A DNA stretch of 64,000 bases from CAYUQT01 sp964446835 (lineage in GTDB: Bacteria > Planctomycetota > Phycisphaerae > UBA1845 > JAFGLZ01). The notes beneath the pieces were generated by a model. That model was given only the letters and a program-made list of their open reading frames with translations. It did no database searches and had not been told where the DNA came from. Of this stretch, positions 9,283-19,056 are shown in pieces; position 1 is the first letter of the stretch, and each line of letters begins with the position of its first letter. Both the position numbers and the translations under genes were made by a program. The stretch is from assembly GCA_964446835.1 (NCBI GenBank), contig CAYUQT010000041.1, positions 20,842 to 84,841 of the forward strand, in the 5' to 3' direction.

Positions 9283-11307
9283 ATGTTAATGAAACCGCAA
9301 CCTTGGGTCGTGACGCTGCTGTTGCTTGGAATTGTGCCTGCGATAGCCGCAGCACAGGTCGATCAGGGGGCGGCGAAGAAGGATGCTGCTACGCCGGCCA
9401 AGACAACGGCTCCGGCCGGCCCGCGACACGTTGAGACGACGGGCTTTGCCGCCTATCCACCCGTCTTCGCCAGACAGGCCAAGACACTGGACCCGCTTGC
9501 CCTCGCTCGACTGTCCTGGAAGGGGTGGATCAGCAAGCGGGGGATTCCGTGGGGGATGACGGCAGACCTTCAACCCACGTTGAGGTTGAGCTTCGACTGT
9601 CGGGCACTGCCGTGGCCGAGTATCAAGCAGCACAGCGTGGACGGCCCCGACAACAACATGCGTGCGGTGGACGGGCTGGCGCTGCTGCACGCGATGCTCG
9701 GCGATGAGATGAAAGACGATCCCGCCGAGGCCGGCATCATCGCCTATCTCGCTTCGTGTACGGACCCACAGACGGGTATCCCGTACAGCCCCGACTCCAT
9801 GGCGCGATCCTGCGCCATCGGTCACGGCGAACATACCAAGAACATGATGCTGATGTACAAGTACACCGGCCAGGAGAAGTATCGCGAGTGGGCGAGACGC
9901 GCATTGGAGACACTGCGCCGATATGCCACAGTCCGAGACAGACCGGGCATTGGCAAGGTCGCCGCGTACTATCAAGGGATGTTCGCCCCTGGATCACCAC
10001 CGGCCACCGAAACCAAGGACCCCACGCTCGGCGGTTGGCTGCACCTGGCCGTCGGCTGGAACCTGTGGGCCTTCTCGCAGTGGTATGAACTGACCGGCGA
10101 CGCGAATGCCCTCGACTTCGCCGTCGCCCTGGCCAACCGGCTCTGCAACAGCGAGGATCCCAAAGGAAACGACGGCTCGCTGCGGCCGGACGGCTCCTTC
10201 GGCGGCACCGACCAGGCGAGCAGTGCGAGTTGGCACATGCACGGCCACACCCATTGCCTCCCCGGACTGATGCACCTGGGCGGCCAGCTCATCAAGGCGG
10301 GGCAGAAAGACACCGGCCTGCGCATGATCGGTCAGACCCGCCGCACCTTCGATTGGCTGTATGACCCCGCCCGCAATCCGGATGCCGGCAGCCTGACCGG
10401 CTGGCTCGGCGAATGGCTGATGGTTGCCACAGGGTGGCCCCGCAAGACCGACTGCGAGGGCTGCACCATGGGAGACATGGTTCAGACGGCGGTCATGCTG
10501 GGCGCGGCAAGCCGCATTGACCCGAGGCTGGCGGACTGTGTTGGCTATTATGATTGGGCTGAGCAGATCTTCACGTGCCAATTGGTCGAGCAAGTGTTTC
10601 GTGTCACTCCCCGATATGCGGCCGTGGTGAAGGAATGCATTCAGAAGCGAGTGGCCAAGGACATGGCCAAGGCCTCGCCCGAGGACCGCGCGGCCGAGGT
10701 GAAACGTCGCTACGACGAAGCGATGGCCACCGCCGAACGAATGGTCGGTCAGCCGCTGGGCATCTGCGGATTCCCTGACTGGGTCAATCATCTGCCTTCG
10801 GACCTTGATCCGGAACTGCCCGGCATCCACATGCAGGGTTGTTGCGCGGACGCGACCATCCGGGCGGCGCACGCGATCTGGTCGGAGACGGTAACGGGCG
10901 ACGCGAACGAAACCCGGATCAACCTGGCGTTCAATAGGACCTCGCCGCTGGTCGACGTGGTATCCTGTTTGCCGCATCGCGGAGAGGTGGATGTCGTCGT
11001 CAAGGCCGCAAGCAGGGTGCTCGTACGGGTCCCGGAATGGGCACCGCGGCAACAGGTGAAAGCCTATGTCGATTCCAAGCCGGTGCAGGTGACGTGGGAA
11101 AGGTCCTACGTGGCCTTTGACCACACGGCGGCAGGTCAACGACTGACGGTGACCTATCCGCTCCGTATCGCGTCCGTTCGCGAGCGGATCAACGGCGTCG
11201 AGTACACCGAACGGTGGCGCGGCAACACGATCGTGGACATCAGCCCCCCGGGTAAATGGATCCCCATATTCAACCGGCCGGAACTGGAACGTGAAACGGT
11301 TCCCTGA
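9283..11307 (+). CDS. GH127-like (beta-L-arabinofuranosidase-type) secreted protein
   Basis: A 674-residue exported protein, with a signal peptide ending at AIAAAQ. The long alpha/alpha-toroid region resembles the DUF1680/GH127 beta-L-arabinofuranosidase group, and the C-terminal beta-sandwich has the typical VVVKAASRVLVRVPEW and TVTYPLRI stretches. Cysteines in ECIQK, CGFPDW and GCCADATIR could include the Cys nucleophile/zinc ligands known for GH127, but I cannot align them by eye. It follows the GH36 gene by 13 bp and has a GGGAGG ribosome site. A paralogue lies at 30018-31829. Enzymatic activity is a family-level inference. Confidence 0.75.
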   Translation: MLMKPQPWVVTLLLLGIVPAIAAAQVDQGAAKKDAATPAKTTAPAGPRHVETTGFAAYPPVFARQAKTLDPLALARLSWKGWISKRGIPWGMTADLQPTLRLSFDCRALPWPSIKQHSVDGPDNNMRAVDGLALLHAMLGDEMKDDPAEAGIIAYLASCTDPQTGIPYSPDSMARSCAIGHGEHTKNMMLMYKYTGQEKYREWARRALETLRRYATVRDRPGIGKVAAYYQGMFAPGSPPATETKDPTLGGWLHLAVGWNLWAFSQWYELTGDANALDFAVALANRLCNSEDPKGNDGSLRPDGSFGGTDQASSASWHMHGHTHCLPGLMHLGGQLIKAGQKDTGLRMIGQTRRTFDWLYDPARNPDAGSLTGWLGEWLMVATGWPRKTDCEGCTMGDMVQTAVMLGAASRIDPRLADCVGYYDWAEQIFTCQLVEQVFRVTPRYAAVVKECIQKRVAKDMAKASPEDRAAEVKRRYDEAMATAERMVGQPLGICGFPDWVNHLPSDLDPELPGIHMQGCCADATIRAAHAIWSETVTGDANETRINLAFNRTSPLVDVVSCLPHRGEVDVVVKAASRVLVRVPEWAPRQQVKAYVDSKPVQVTWERSYVAFDHTAAGQRLTVTYPLRIASVRERINGVEYTERWRGNTIVDISPPGKWIPIFNRPELERETVP

Positions 11308-11321
11308 GGTTTCAGAACACT

Positions 11322-12425
11322 ATGTTCTTCGAGACAACTCTCGCGCGGCATCAGGCGTTCTGGGAACGGCGGCAAACCGACCGGCCTCTCCTGGGGGTCA
11401 ACGTCGGCTTCTTCATCAACCATCGTTTCCCCCGTGTCATGTCTCGGCTGCCACAAGGGCTTGTCGGGCCCCAGGACATACCGGTTGATGCATTCCTGGA
11501 GGATTGTGACGACCTCTACCGGTCTCATAGCGGGCTGGGCGACTATCCCTTCGTCAGTGCGCCGTTCGTAGGCGTTCCGTGGCTCGAAGCAATCGCCGGC
11601 TGCCCGATCTGGTCTTCGCCCACCGGCCTCTGGGCCGAGCCGTGCCTGGCCGATTGGGGAAGCTGGCGGTGGCCCGAATCGGTGCGCGACAACCCGTGGA
11701 CGGGCAAGCTGCTGGAACTGATGCAGGCCCTGGTTCGGCACGGCGGCGGAAGGTACCCGGTGGCACCGACATTGATGCGCGGTCCGGCAGACATCCTGTC
11801 GGCGATGCGCGGAGCCACGCAGTTTCCGTTGGACCTCCTGGACCAGCCCACGGTCGTCGTCCCCGCACTTGAACAATGTGCCAGGATCTGGACCGAGGTC
11901 GGGCAGGCCCAGATGGAGCTGATTCCGGAATCCGACGAAGGCTACATGGCCGGTGATGCCGCTCTGCGATCGTGGGCGCCCGGAAGAATCATCTGGCTTC
12001 AGGAGGACGCGATGTCGTTGATGTCGCCCTCACTGTACCATGAGCTGGTTGCACCGATCGACCGGCGATTGGCAGATGAGTTCGCCAGTACAGTGTATCA
12101 CCTGCACGGCTCCGCCTTGTGGGCCATCGACGAGGTCTTGAGCATTCCGGGTGTGGACGTCGTCGAACTGAATCTCGAGGCGGCCGCATGCGACCTTGAG
12201 GGGACGTTTGCCGGTTGGAAGAAGATCCAGGCGAGAAAGCCTCTGGTGATCTGGAGGATGTACGGGCCGGATTTCCGTCGCTGGCTCGAAAGGGTCCTGG
12301 CAGAGATCCCGTGGAATGGGCTTTCGGTTCAGGTGTCGGTGTCCGACGCGGCGGATGCCCGAAAGGTGTGTGACGAGTTCTCGGAGGCGGTGGCCGCCGT
12401 CCAGAGAGCCCAAACGAAGCCATGA
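11322..12425 (+). CDS. URO-D-like protein (corrinoid methyltransferase-type fold)
   Basis: A 367-residue member of the uroporphyrinogen decarboxylase superfamily, which also holds the MtaA/MtbA-type methyltransferases acting on corrinoid proteins. It begins FFETTLARHQAFWERRQTDRP and has PWLEAIAGCPI, LDLLDQPT and YHLHGSALWAID. The last matches the zinc site region where methyltransferases have H-x-C, but here it reads H-x-H. It is cytoplasmic (no signal peptide) and 14 bp behind the GH127-like gene in the sugar operon. A paralogue is at 20702-21781. Heme synthesis is unlikely given the context; a sugar- or methyl-group-related reaction is possible. Function unknown. Confidence 0.75.
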   Translation: MFFETTLARHQAFWERRQTDRPLLGVNVGFFINHRFPRVMSRLPQGLVGPQDIPVDAFLEDCDDLYRSHSGLGDYPFVSAPFVGVPWLEAIAGCPIWSSPTGLWAEPCLADWGSWRWPESVRDNPWTGKLLELMQALVRHGGGRYPVAPTLMRGPADILSAMRGATQFPLDLLDQPTVVVPALEQCARIWTEVGQAQMELIPESDEGYMAGDAALRSWAPGRIIWLQEDAMSLMSPSLYHELVAPIDRRLADEFASTVYHLHGSALWAIDEVLSIPGVDVVELNLEAAACDLEGTFAGWKKIQARKPLVIWRMYGPDFRRWLERVLAEIPWNGLSVQVSVSDAADARKVCDEFSEAVAAVQRAQTKP

Positions 12426-12508
12426 GGAGATTCGGAGAAGAACCTCATTCTCTGAACTTCCGACTGTCGCCTTTGCGTTGCATTGGTTGAGACCCAGGAG
12501 CGAAGCTG

Positions 12509-13669
12509 ATGAAGATCACGAAGATTGAAACCTACGCGGTCGGGGCCGGCTGGAAGAACTGGCTGTTCGTCAAGGTCATCACCGACGACGGACTCTATGG
12601 TATCAGCGAGGCCACGATCAACGGGTTCATCAAGACGACGGAGGCGGCGGTTCATGAACTGGCGCATCTGGTCGTAGGCAAGGACCCTCGGCAGGTCAAC
12701 GCGATTGCGAGAGCCGTCATCAAGACCATTCAGGACGCCGGCCACATCCACCGGCTGGTGATGGCCGCCGTCGAGGTGGCCTGTTGGGACATCCTGGGCA
12801 AGTCCTTGGGCGTGCCGATCTATCAGTTGCTGGGCGGCAAGCATCGTGACTCGATCCTCGCCTATGCGAATGGGTGGTATCGCGCCGAGCGGACCCCGGA
12901 GCAGTTCGTCAAGACCGCCGAGACTGTCGTCGGCATGGGGTTTCGCGCGCTCAAACTGGACCCCTTCGGCCTGGCCCAGGGGTTCATCAGCGAGAAGGAC
13001 CTGCAGGTTGCCTACGACATCATCCAGGCGTTGCGAGAACGGTTTGGGCGCGACCTCATGATCATGATCGACGTGCACACGCGATTCGCCCCGTGCGAGG
13101 CGATCCGCGCCGCACAGAGGCTCGCCCCATTGGGTATCTTCTGGTGGGAGGAGCCCACAACCGGAGAACGCGAGCAGCCGACCAACGAGATGGCTGCCCA
13201 TTGTCCGATCAGCGTCGCGACGGGCGAGCAGTTTGACAAGGTGGGACGGTTCGTCACCCTCGCACAGGGCGGCGGAGTCAGCATCTTCCAGCCCGAGCCG
13301 ATGTCCCTGGGCGGTATCACGAACACTATCGCCGTCGCCGCACTGGCAGAGGCCAACGGAGCATGGGTCGCCCCACATCAGAGCGGCGGGCCCGTCGCTA
13401 CGGCCGTCTGTCTGCAACTGGCGGCGTGCATACCCAATTACATGATCCAGGAACACTTCGACCCATTCAACGAACCGTGGACGCAACAGCTCGTCACATG
13501 GGTGCCGAACATCAACCCGGACAATGGCCACCTTCCGCTGCCGACCGCCCCGGGGCTCGGCATCGACCTCAACATGGACGTAGTTCGTGCCCACGGCTAC
13601 GATCCCGGTGCCTTCTTCGACATCCACCAGGAGGGATGGGAGAAACGCATCGGGACGCGCCGCACATGA
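12509..13669 (+). CDS. Mandelate racemase/muconate lactonizing-type sugar-acid dehydratase
   Basis: Enolase-superfamily enzyme of 386 residues, closest by eye to the D-galactonate-dehydratase-like group. It would remove water from an aldonic acid to give a 2-keto-3-deoxy acid. Visible features: capping domain start MKITKIETYAV, barrel Lys region GFRALKLDPFG, metal ligand Asp in MIDVH, Glu in WWEEP, Glu in ATGEQ, and a catalytic His in APHQSGGP. The ribosome site AGGAGC precedes the ATG. Its neighbours (dehydrogenases, a lactonase-like enzyme and a sugar porter) support sugar-acid catabolism. Substrate (galactonate or another aldonate) not proven. Confidence 0.9.
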   Translation: MKITKIETYAVGAGWKNWLFVKVITDDGLYGISEATINGFIKTTEAAVHELAHLVVGKDPRQVNAIARAVIKTIQDAGHIHRLVMAAVEVACWDILGKSLGVPIYQLLGGKHRDSILAYANGWYRAERTPEQFVKTAETVVGMGFRALKLDPFGLAQGFISEKDLQVAYDIIQALRERFGRDLMIMIDVHTRFAPCEAIRAAQRLAPLGIFWWEEPTTGEREQPTNEMAAHCPISVATGEQFDKVGRFVTLAQGGGVSIFQPEPMSLGGITNTIAVAALAEANGAWVAPHQSGGPVATAVCLQLAACIPNYMIQEHFDPFNEPWTQQLVTWVPNINPDNGHLPLPTAPGLGIDLNMDVVRAHGYDPGAFFDIHQEGWEKRIGTRRT

Positions 13670-13681
13670 GAGGTCTCTCCG

Positions 13682-14833
13682 ATGCGGATCGGCGATGGAA
13701 ACGCCTTCCACGAACCGAGAGATGCGTTCCAGAATGAGGGCAGCACCTTGCACACCTTCCGCCTGAAGTACACAGGTGATTTTCTCAACGAGGATGGCCA
13801 GGTCGCAAACGGCTATCTTGGCGGCGACATTCTGGATGGCGCGAAGTGGATCCAACACGGTTTTCTCACGGATCAGGCACCGTCGCGGGATGATCCGGGT
13901 TACTGGGATCGGCTCTATTCGCTTTCGCTCGAGCCAGGACACATCGCGGATGCCGATGGCGTCGTCGTGCTCCGTCCCTATGTGAGGCGACCGACCTTCG
14001 CGGCCGGGGCGGATCGTCTCGTGGTGATCGGTCGCGCCGGTGTCGGGACGGACAAGATCGATCTGGCGGCCTGTACCGAGAACGATGTGGCCGTATTCAA
14101 CGCCCCCGAGACGCTGACCCATTCGACGGCATCGGCTGCCATGTTGCTGATCCTGGCGCTGGCCAAGAAGCTGCCCGGCCAGGAACGTCTGGCCCGCTCG
14201 GGCTGTTGGCGCGAACAGGCTGCCGTTATCGGTGACGACCTGATCGGCCAGACCCTGGGGCTCGTCGGCCTGGGCCGGATCGCGACGGAGCTGATACGGC
14301 TGCTCAAGCCGTTCGACATGCGCGTGATCGCCTATTCGCGACACGCCGATTCCGCCGAAGCCAAGGCACTCGGCGTGACGCTGGTGCCCGATGTGGACAC
14401 CGTGTTCCAGACGGCCGACTATGTCAGTCTGCACTGGCAACTCGATGATCGCAGCCGAGGCCGAATCGGCGAGCGTGAATTCCGGCTGATGAAACCCACG
14501 GCCTATTTCGTCAATACGGCTCGCGGCGAGATCGTCCGCCAGGACGCATTGGTCCGTGCCCTGCGCGAAAGGTGGATCGCCGGGGCAGGTCTGGATGTGT
14601 TCGAACACGAACCACTGCCGGTCGACGATCCGTTGATGGGCCTAGACAACGTCATTCTCACCCCACACTGGCTTCCGACCACGCACAAGGTGGTGCGGGA
14701 CGTGATGGGGATGATGGCCCGGGGAATGGTGCGTGCTTCCCGCGGACAGATCCCCGACAATATCGTGAACGCGGACGTCCTGGATCGACCGGGATTCCTT
14801 GCGAAGCTGGCTCGCTTCGAGGTGAACCGATAA
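13682..14833 (+). CDS. D-isomer-specific 2-hydroxyacid dehydrogenase (SerA-like)
   Basis: NAD(P)-dependent 2-hydroxyacid/2-ketoacid reductase of 383 residues. The nucleotide-binding motif GLVGLGRIA lies near 198-206. The catalytic Arg is in NTARGEIV, the Glu in FEHEPLP and the His in LTPHWLP. The N-terminal half is divergent from 3-phosphoglycerate dehydrogenase and there is no ACT domain, so serine synthesis is unlikely. It starts 12 bp after the dehydratase with a GAGAGGT site and is followed 10 bp later by an SDR. Expected role: reduction or oxidation of a hydroxy/keto acid in the same sugar-acid pathway. Confidence 0.88.
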   Translation: MRIGDGNAFHEPRDAFQNEGSTLHTFRLKYTGDFLNEDGQVANGYLGGDILDGAKWIQHGFLTDQAPSRDDPGYWDRLYSLSLEPGHIADADGVVVLRPYVRRPTFAAGADRLVVIGRAGVGTDKIDLAACTENDVAVFNAPETLTHSTASAAMLLILALAKKLPGQERLARSGCWREQAAVIGDDLIGQTLGLVGLGRIATELIRLLKPFDMRVIAYSRHADSAEAKALGVTLVPDVDTVFQTADYVSLHWQLDDRSRGRIGEREFRLMKPTAYFVNTARGEIVRQDALVRALRERWIAGAGLDVFEHEPLPVDDPLMGLDNVILTPHWLPTTHKVVRDVMGMMARGMVRASRGQIPDNIVNADVLDRPGFLAKLARFEVNR

Positions 14834-14843
14834 GGAGCTCACA

Positions 14844-15641
14844 ATGAACAGCGGTCTGTTCGATCTGACGGGCAACGTCGCCGTGGTCACGGGGGCGGCA
14901 CGGGGATTGGGCAAGGCCGCCGCCGTGGGGCTGGCCAGCTTCGGTGCCGACGTGGCCGCCATCGATCTGGACGCCGCACGCTGCGGCGACACCGTCGGCG
15001 ACATCACGGCCCTGGGACGCCGGGCTGTCGCCTACGGCTGCGATGTGGCCGATCCGGAGGTCGTACAGGAAACGGTTCAGAGCATTCACCGTGACTTCGG
15101 ACGAGTGGATGTCCTGGTGAACATCGCCGGCATTACCGCGAGGGTTCCCACAACCGATATTCCCGCCGAAACGGTTCGGCGGCTGATGGACGTCAACTAT
15201 CACGGTATGTTTTGGATGTGCCAGGCCGTCGGCAAGATCATGCTGGCGCAGGGCAAGGGAAGCATCATCAACATGTCGGCGCTTGGCGGAGGCCTGCTCG
15301 GCATGGGACGCGGCAACGCCGCCTACTGTTCGACCAAAGGGGCCATCGCCGCCCTGACGCGCGACCTTGCCTGCGAATGGGGAACCCAGGGCGTCCGGGT
15401 CAATGCCGTTGCGCCCTGCTGGTTCCAAACCGACATGAACGCCACCAGCATCTTCGCCAACCCGAGATTCATGGAGCAGGTAATCACCAAGCTGCCGATG
15501 AAGCGGATCGGCAGACCCGAAGACCTGGTCGGCCCCATCGTGTTCCTGGCCAGCGAGGCCTCTTCGATGATCACCGGACTGCTGCTGCCCGTAGACGGCG
15601 GTGCCGCGGCGACGTGCCCGATCGAATGGCGATCGGAATAG
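14844..15641 (+). CDS. Short-chain dehydrogenase/reductase
   Basis: Classical SDR of 265 residues: cofactor motif TGAARGLGKA at 13-22, an N-x-A-G-like NIAG, Ser in NMSALGG, and YxxxK as YCSTK. The C-terminal MITGLLLPVDGGAA is typical of the family. The AAGGAG ribosome site sits 6 nt from the ATG. It lies in the middle of the sugar-acid operon and probably acts on a polyol, sugar acid or keto sugar. The exact substrate cannot be read from the sequence. Confidence 0.92.
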   Translation: MNSGLFDLTGNVAVVTGAARGLGKAAAVGLASFGADVAAIDLDAARCGDTVGDITALGRRAVAYGCDVADPEVVQETVQSIHRDFGRVDVLVNIAGITARVPTTDIPAETVRRLMDVNYHGMFWMCQAVGKIMLAQGKGSIINMSALGGGLLGMGRGNAAYCSTKGAIAALTRDLACEWGTQGVRVNAVAPCWFQTDMNATSIFANPRFMEQVITKLPMKRIGRPEDLVGPIVFLASEASSMITGLLLPVDGGAAATCPIEWRSE

Positions 15642-15689
15642 CCGGCAGAGAAGGCCGGCGGGTAATGATGTGAACGCAGGGAGACAGCG

Positions 15690-16475
15690 ATGAACCCACT
15701 GTGCAAGGACATCCAGCAAGTTGCCGTACCGGCCGCATCCGTTCGGCTCTGGTGGCTGGGGCAGGCAGGATTTGCCTTCAAGACGCCTGCCGGCAAGGTC
15801 GTGTACGTCGATCCCTATCTCTCCGATGCCGTCGAGCGGCTGCACGGCTTCAAGCGGCTGTCGCTGGCACCGATCTCGGCCGAGGAAGTTCGAACCGACC
15901 TGGTCGTCCTGACCCACGAGCACGATGACCATCTCGATCCCGATGCCATTCCCATCATCGCCACGAAGAACCCGAACTGCCGCTTCGCCACACCGGTTGG
16001 CTGTACCGAGGGACTGACCAAGGCGGGCGTAGCACCAAGCCGCCGGATCGTGTTGGAGGCCAATAAGCGGATCGATCTGGGCGAGGTTGTGGTTCACGCC
16101 GCACCGGCCGATCATGGCGATTTCTCGCCGTCGGCGCTGGCGCTGGTATTGGACTTCGACGGGGTGCGAGTCATGCTCACGGGTGACACGTCGCTCCGCC
16201 CGGGGCTCTTTCAGCCGCTGATCGATCTGAAGCTCGACATGCTTCTGCCCTGCATCAACGGCGTTTTCGGGAACATGAACCACATCGACGCCGCCCGGCT
16301 GGTGCAGGCGGCCAAGCCCCGCTACGCCGTCCCCTGCCACTATTGGACGTTCGCCGAGCAGGGAGCGGGCGATCCGGGCGGATTCATCCATGCGTGCAGG
16401 CACATGTGCCCCGAGGTTCAGGCGATGCTGTTGAGGCCCGCCGAAGGGTTCACATTGACCCGAAGAACGAACTGA
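15690..16475 (+). CDS. UlaG-like metallo-beta-lactamase-fold hydrolase
   Basis: MBL-fold protein of 261 residues resembling the L-ascorbate-6-phosphate lactonase (UlaG) branch: WWLGQAGFAFKTPAGK, VVYVDPYLSD, the metal motif HxHxDH in THEHDDH, HAAPADHGDFSP, MLTGDTSL and a C-terminal VPCHYWTF. Zinc or manganese hydrolase; a lactonase role would fit between the sugar dehydrogenases and the aldonate dehydratase. No signal peptide, so it is cytoplasmic. A GGGAGA site precedes the ATG. The lactonase assignment is inferred from family and neighbours. Confidence 0.82.
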   Translation: MNPLCKDIQQVAVPAASVRLWWLGQAGFAFKTPAGKVVYVDPYLSDAVERLHGFKRLSLAPISAEEVRTDLVVLTHEHDDHLDPDAIPIIATKNPNCRFATPVGCTEGLTKAGVAPSRRIVLEANKRIDLGEVVVHAAPADHGDFSPSALALVLDFDGVRVMLTGDTSLRPGLFQPLIDLKLDMLLPCINGVFGNMNHIDAARLVQAAKPRYAVPCHYWTFAEQGAGDPGGFIHACRHMCPEVQAMLLRPAEGFTLTRRTN

Positions 16476-16526
16476 AGACAGCCCGAACCGGCTCGTCATC
16501 GATTACGTCGCCGGAGGCCGGAGACA

Positions 16527-17924
16527 ATGCACATGCAGCAGGGCACATTGGCAACGGGGTCTTCGGGTATACAGCCGTCGGGAAGGCGGGCGGGGCTGGT
16601 CTACCTGATCGCCATGGTGGCAGCGCTCGGCGGATTCCTCTTCGGTTATGATCTGGCGATCATCTCCGGCGTCACGATCATCATGAAGACCGAATTTCAC
16701 CTGACGCCCCAACAGCTCGGACTGGCCACGGGCAGCGCGCTGCTGGGCTGTATGTTCGGACCGATTCTGGGTGGCACACTGAGCGACCGGTTGGGCCGCA
16801 GGCGGACACTGATTGTGGCCGGCCTGCTTTTTGCCGTGGGCGCCGTGGGCACCGCCCTGTCCCGGAATCTCTTCGAGTTCAACCTGTTCCGGATCGTCGG
16901 CGGGCTTGGCGTGGGGCTGGCGTCGGTCATCTCACCGATGTTCATCGCCGAGGTGTCGCCGGCCCGGATCCGGGGTGCCCTGGTGACCGTCAACCAACTG
17001 GCCATTGTGGCCGGACTCATGTGCAGCGTGCTCGTCGCCTACGGCCTGTCGTTTGGTGACCACTGGCGATGGATGCTGGCCTCGAACGCCCTGCCGGTTC
17101 CGATCCTGATCATGGGCCTCCTGCTGGTGCCGGAGAGCCCCCGCTGGCTGACCCAGAAGAACCGCAATGAAGAGGCCCTCCGCGTTCTCACGCAGATCGA
17201 CGGGCGCGAGAACGCCGAATTTGAGATGCAGGAGATCCTCACGTCGACGGGGGTAGAGGGAACGTTTCGTGAGCTGCTGCGTCCAGGCATGCGGTTTGCG
17301 TTGATGATCGCGTGCGTTCTGGCGATCTTCCAGCAGATCACCGGGGTCAGCATTCTTTTTGCATACATGCCGATCATCTTCCAGAAGGCGGGGTTCCTGA
17401 CGGCGAGCGACGCTATTTTCCAGAACGTGTTCGTGAGCATCTGGAACGTGGTCTGCACCGTCGTTGCGATGCTGGCCGTCGATCGCCTCGGCCGCCGGCC
17501 TCTGCTGCTCGTCGGGACCGCGGGCATGGCCCTCGGACTGGCGCTCATGGGGGCATTCTTCTACTATCACATAACCGGGCGTTACGTCGTGATGACGGTA
17601 TTTATCAGCGTGGGGGCCTATCTCGTGAGCCTAGCGCCGCTGGCGTGGCTGATCATGTCGGAGATCTTCCCCAATCGACTGCGCGGAAAGGCCATGGGAG
17701 TCGCGTCGGTGTGTGTCTGGGTCGCATCGTTCCTGACCACGATCCTATTTCCCCCGATGGTCGCGTACTTCGAGAAGGTCTTCGGCACACCGGCCATGGC
17801 CTTCTGGATCTTCGCCGCCATCTCCGAGCTGGCCTTCTTCTTCTGCTTCTGGGTCGTTCCGGAGACCAAGGGTTGCACCCTGGAAGAGCTCGGCGATTCG
17901 TGGACCCAACCGACGCGTCCGTGA
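16527..17924 (+). CDS. Sugar-porter family MFS transporter
   Basis: A 465-residue, 12-helix sugar:proton symporter of the major facilitator superfamily. Sugar-porter signatures are clear: GYDLAIISG in the first helix, DRLGRRRTL between helices 2 and 3, VPESPRWL after helix 6, DRLGRRPLL in the second half and PETKGCTLEEL after helix 12. Two ATGs (16527, 16533) are possible; both have GGAG-type sites. It sits in the middle of the catabolic operon and is the only sugar transporter I see in the window, so it likely imports the sugar released by the secreted hydrolases. Confidence 0.95.
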   Translation: MHMQQGTLATGSSGIQPSGRRAGLVYLIAMVAALGGFLFGYDLAIISGVTIIMKTEFHLTPQQLGLATGSALLGCMFGPILGGTLSDRLGRRRTLIVAGLLFAVGAVGTALSRNLFEFNLFRIVGGLGVGLASVISPMFIAEVSPARIRGALVTVNQLAIVAGLMCSVLVAYGLSFGDHWRWMLASNALPVPILIMGLLLVPESPRWLTQKNRNEEALRVLTQIDGRENAEFEMQEILTSTGVEGTFRELLRPGMRFALMIACVLAIFQQITGVSILFAYMPIIFQKAGFLTASDAIFQNVFVSIWNVVCTVVAMLAVDRLGRRPLLLVGTAGMALGLALMGAFFYYHITGRYVVMTVFISVGAYLVSLAPLAWLIMSEIFPNRLRGKAMGVASVCVWVASFLTTILFPPMVAYFEKVFGTPAMAFWIFAAISELAFFFCFWVVPETKGCTLEELGDSWTQPTRP

Positions 17925-18009
17925 GAGGGGCCGTTGCCGTCATGCCGACAATTGGCCTGACGGCCATTCTGATGTCAGGGACCTCGATCTCCAGAGGGAG
18001 GAGCACGAC

Positions 18010-19041
18010 ATGAAGGCCCTTGTCCTCAAAGAGTACAACCATTTCGTCTATGAGGATGTCCCGGAACCCTGCACGGGCTCCGAAGATGTGCTGATCCGGG
18101 TGAAGGCGTGCGGCATCTGCGGGAGCGATGTCCACGGCATGGACGGCAGCACGGGCCGGCGGCAACCGCCGATCATCATGGGGCATGAGGCGGCGGGGAT
18201 CATCGTCAAATGCGGCTCCGACGTGACCGGCTGGGCGGAGGGCGATCGCGTCACGTTCGACTCGACAATCTACTGCGGAACCTGCTTCTTCTGCCGCCGG
18301 GGGCAGATCAACCTGTGCGATAACCGCCGAGTGTTGGGCGTCTCGTGCGGTGACTACCGTCAGGACGGTGCGTTTGCCGAATACGTTGCCGTACCCCAAC
18401 ACATCCTCTACCGGCTGCCCGAAGGCCTCTCCTTCGAGCGGGCGGCAATGGTCGAGGCCCTGTCCATCGCGTTCCATGCCGTCAATCGAACGCCACGCTC
18501 CCTGAACGATACCGCCGTCGTGGTCGGCACAGGCATGATCGGCCTGTTGGTGGTCCAATCGCTTCGGCAGGCGGGCTGCGGCACGATCCTGGCGGTGGAT
18601 ATTGAACAGGACAAGCTCGACCTGGCCTGTACGCTGGGAGCCGACGAAGGGCTGAGGTCCGACGCCCCGAACGTCCTCGACGAGATCGCACGTCGCACGG
18701 ACGGCCGTGGCGCGGACATCGCCTTTGAAGTCGTCGGCATCGCCCCGACCATCGATCTGGCGGCACGGTGTCTCCGCAAGGGCGGCAGCCTGACCATGGT
18801 CGGCAACGCGTCGCCGAAGGTCGATCTGCCGCTCCAGATGGCCGTAACACGGGAACTCACGCTCTGCGGATCGTGCGCCTCAAGGGGCGAGTATCCCGCG
18901 TGCCTCGACATGATCTCGCGGGGATCCATCCGGCTCGACCGTCTGATCAGTGCGGTGGCCCCGCTGTCCGAAGGCGCCGCGTGGTTCGAGCGGCTCTACA
19001 AGAAGGAAAAGGGACTGATGAAGGTGATCCTGAAGCCCTGA
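18010..19041 (+). CDS. Zinc-dependent sugar/polyol alcohol dehydrogenase
   Basis: Medium-chain dehydrogenase of 343 residues from the L-threonine/L-idonate/galactitol dehydrogenase group. Catalytic zinc ligands: Cys in KACGICGSDVHG, the His-Glu pair in GHEAAG. The structural zinc loop is CGTCFFCRRGQINLC with four Cys. The NAD(H) motif is GTGMIG. The ribosome site GGAGG is well placed before the ATG. It follows the transporter and precedes a second SDR, so oxidation of an imported sugar or polyol, or of an aldonate, is the likely role. Confidence 0.92.
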   Translation: MKALVLKEYNHFVYEDVPEPCTGSEDVLIRVKACGICGSDVHGMDGSTGRRQPPIIMGHEAAGIIVKCGSDVTGWAEGDRVTFDSTIYCGTCFFCRRGQINLCDNRRVLGVSCGDYRQDGAFAEYVAVPQHILYRLPEGLSFERAAMVEALSIAFHAVNRTPRSLNDTAVVVGTGMIGLLVVQSLRQAGCGTILAVDIEQDKLDLACTLGADEGLRSDAPNVLDEIARRTDGRGADIAFEVVGIAPTIDLAARCLRKGGSLTMVGNASPKVDLPLQMAVTRELTLCGSCASRGEYPACLDMISRGSIRLDRLISAVAPLSEGAAWFERLYKKEKGLMKVILKP

Positions 19042-19056
19042 GAAAGGACCGGAACC

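Noticed and set aside
12329..14608. Very long open frame on the minus strand (759 codons)
   Set aside because: It lies opposite the URO-D-like, dehydratase and 2-hydroxyacid dehydrogenase genes, which have full motifs. Its product has no family motif and is a side effect of high GC.
14658..16499. Long minus-strand open frame (613 codons)
   Set aside because: Antisense to the SDR and UlaG-like genes, with no recognisable domain.
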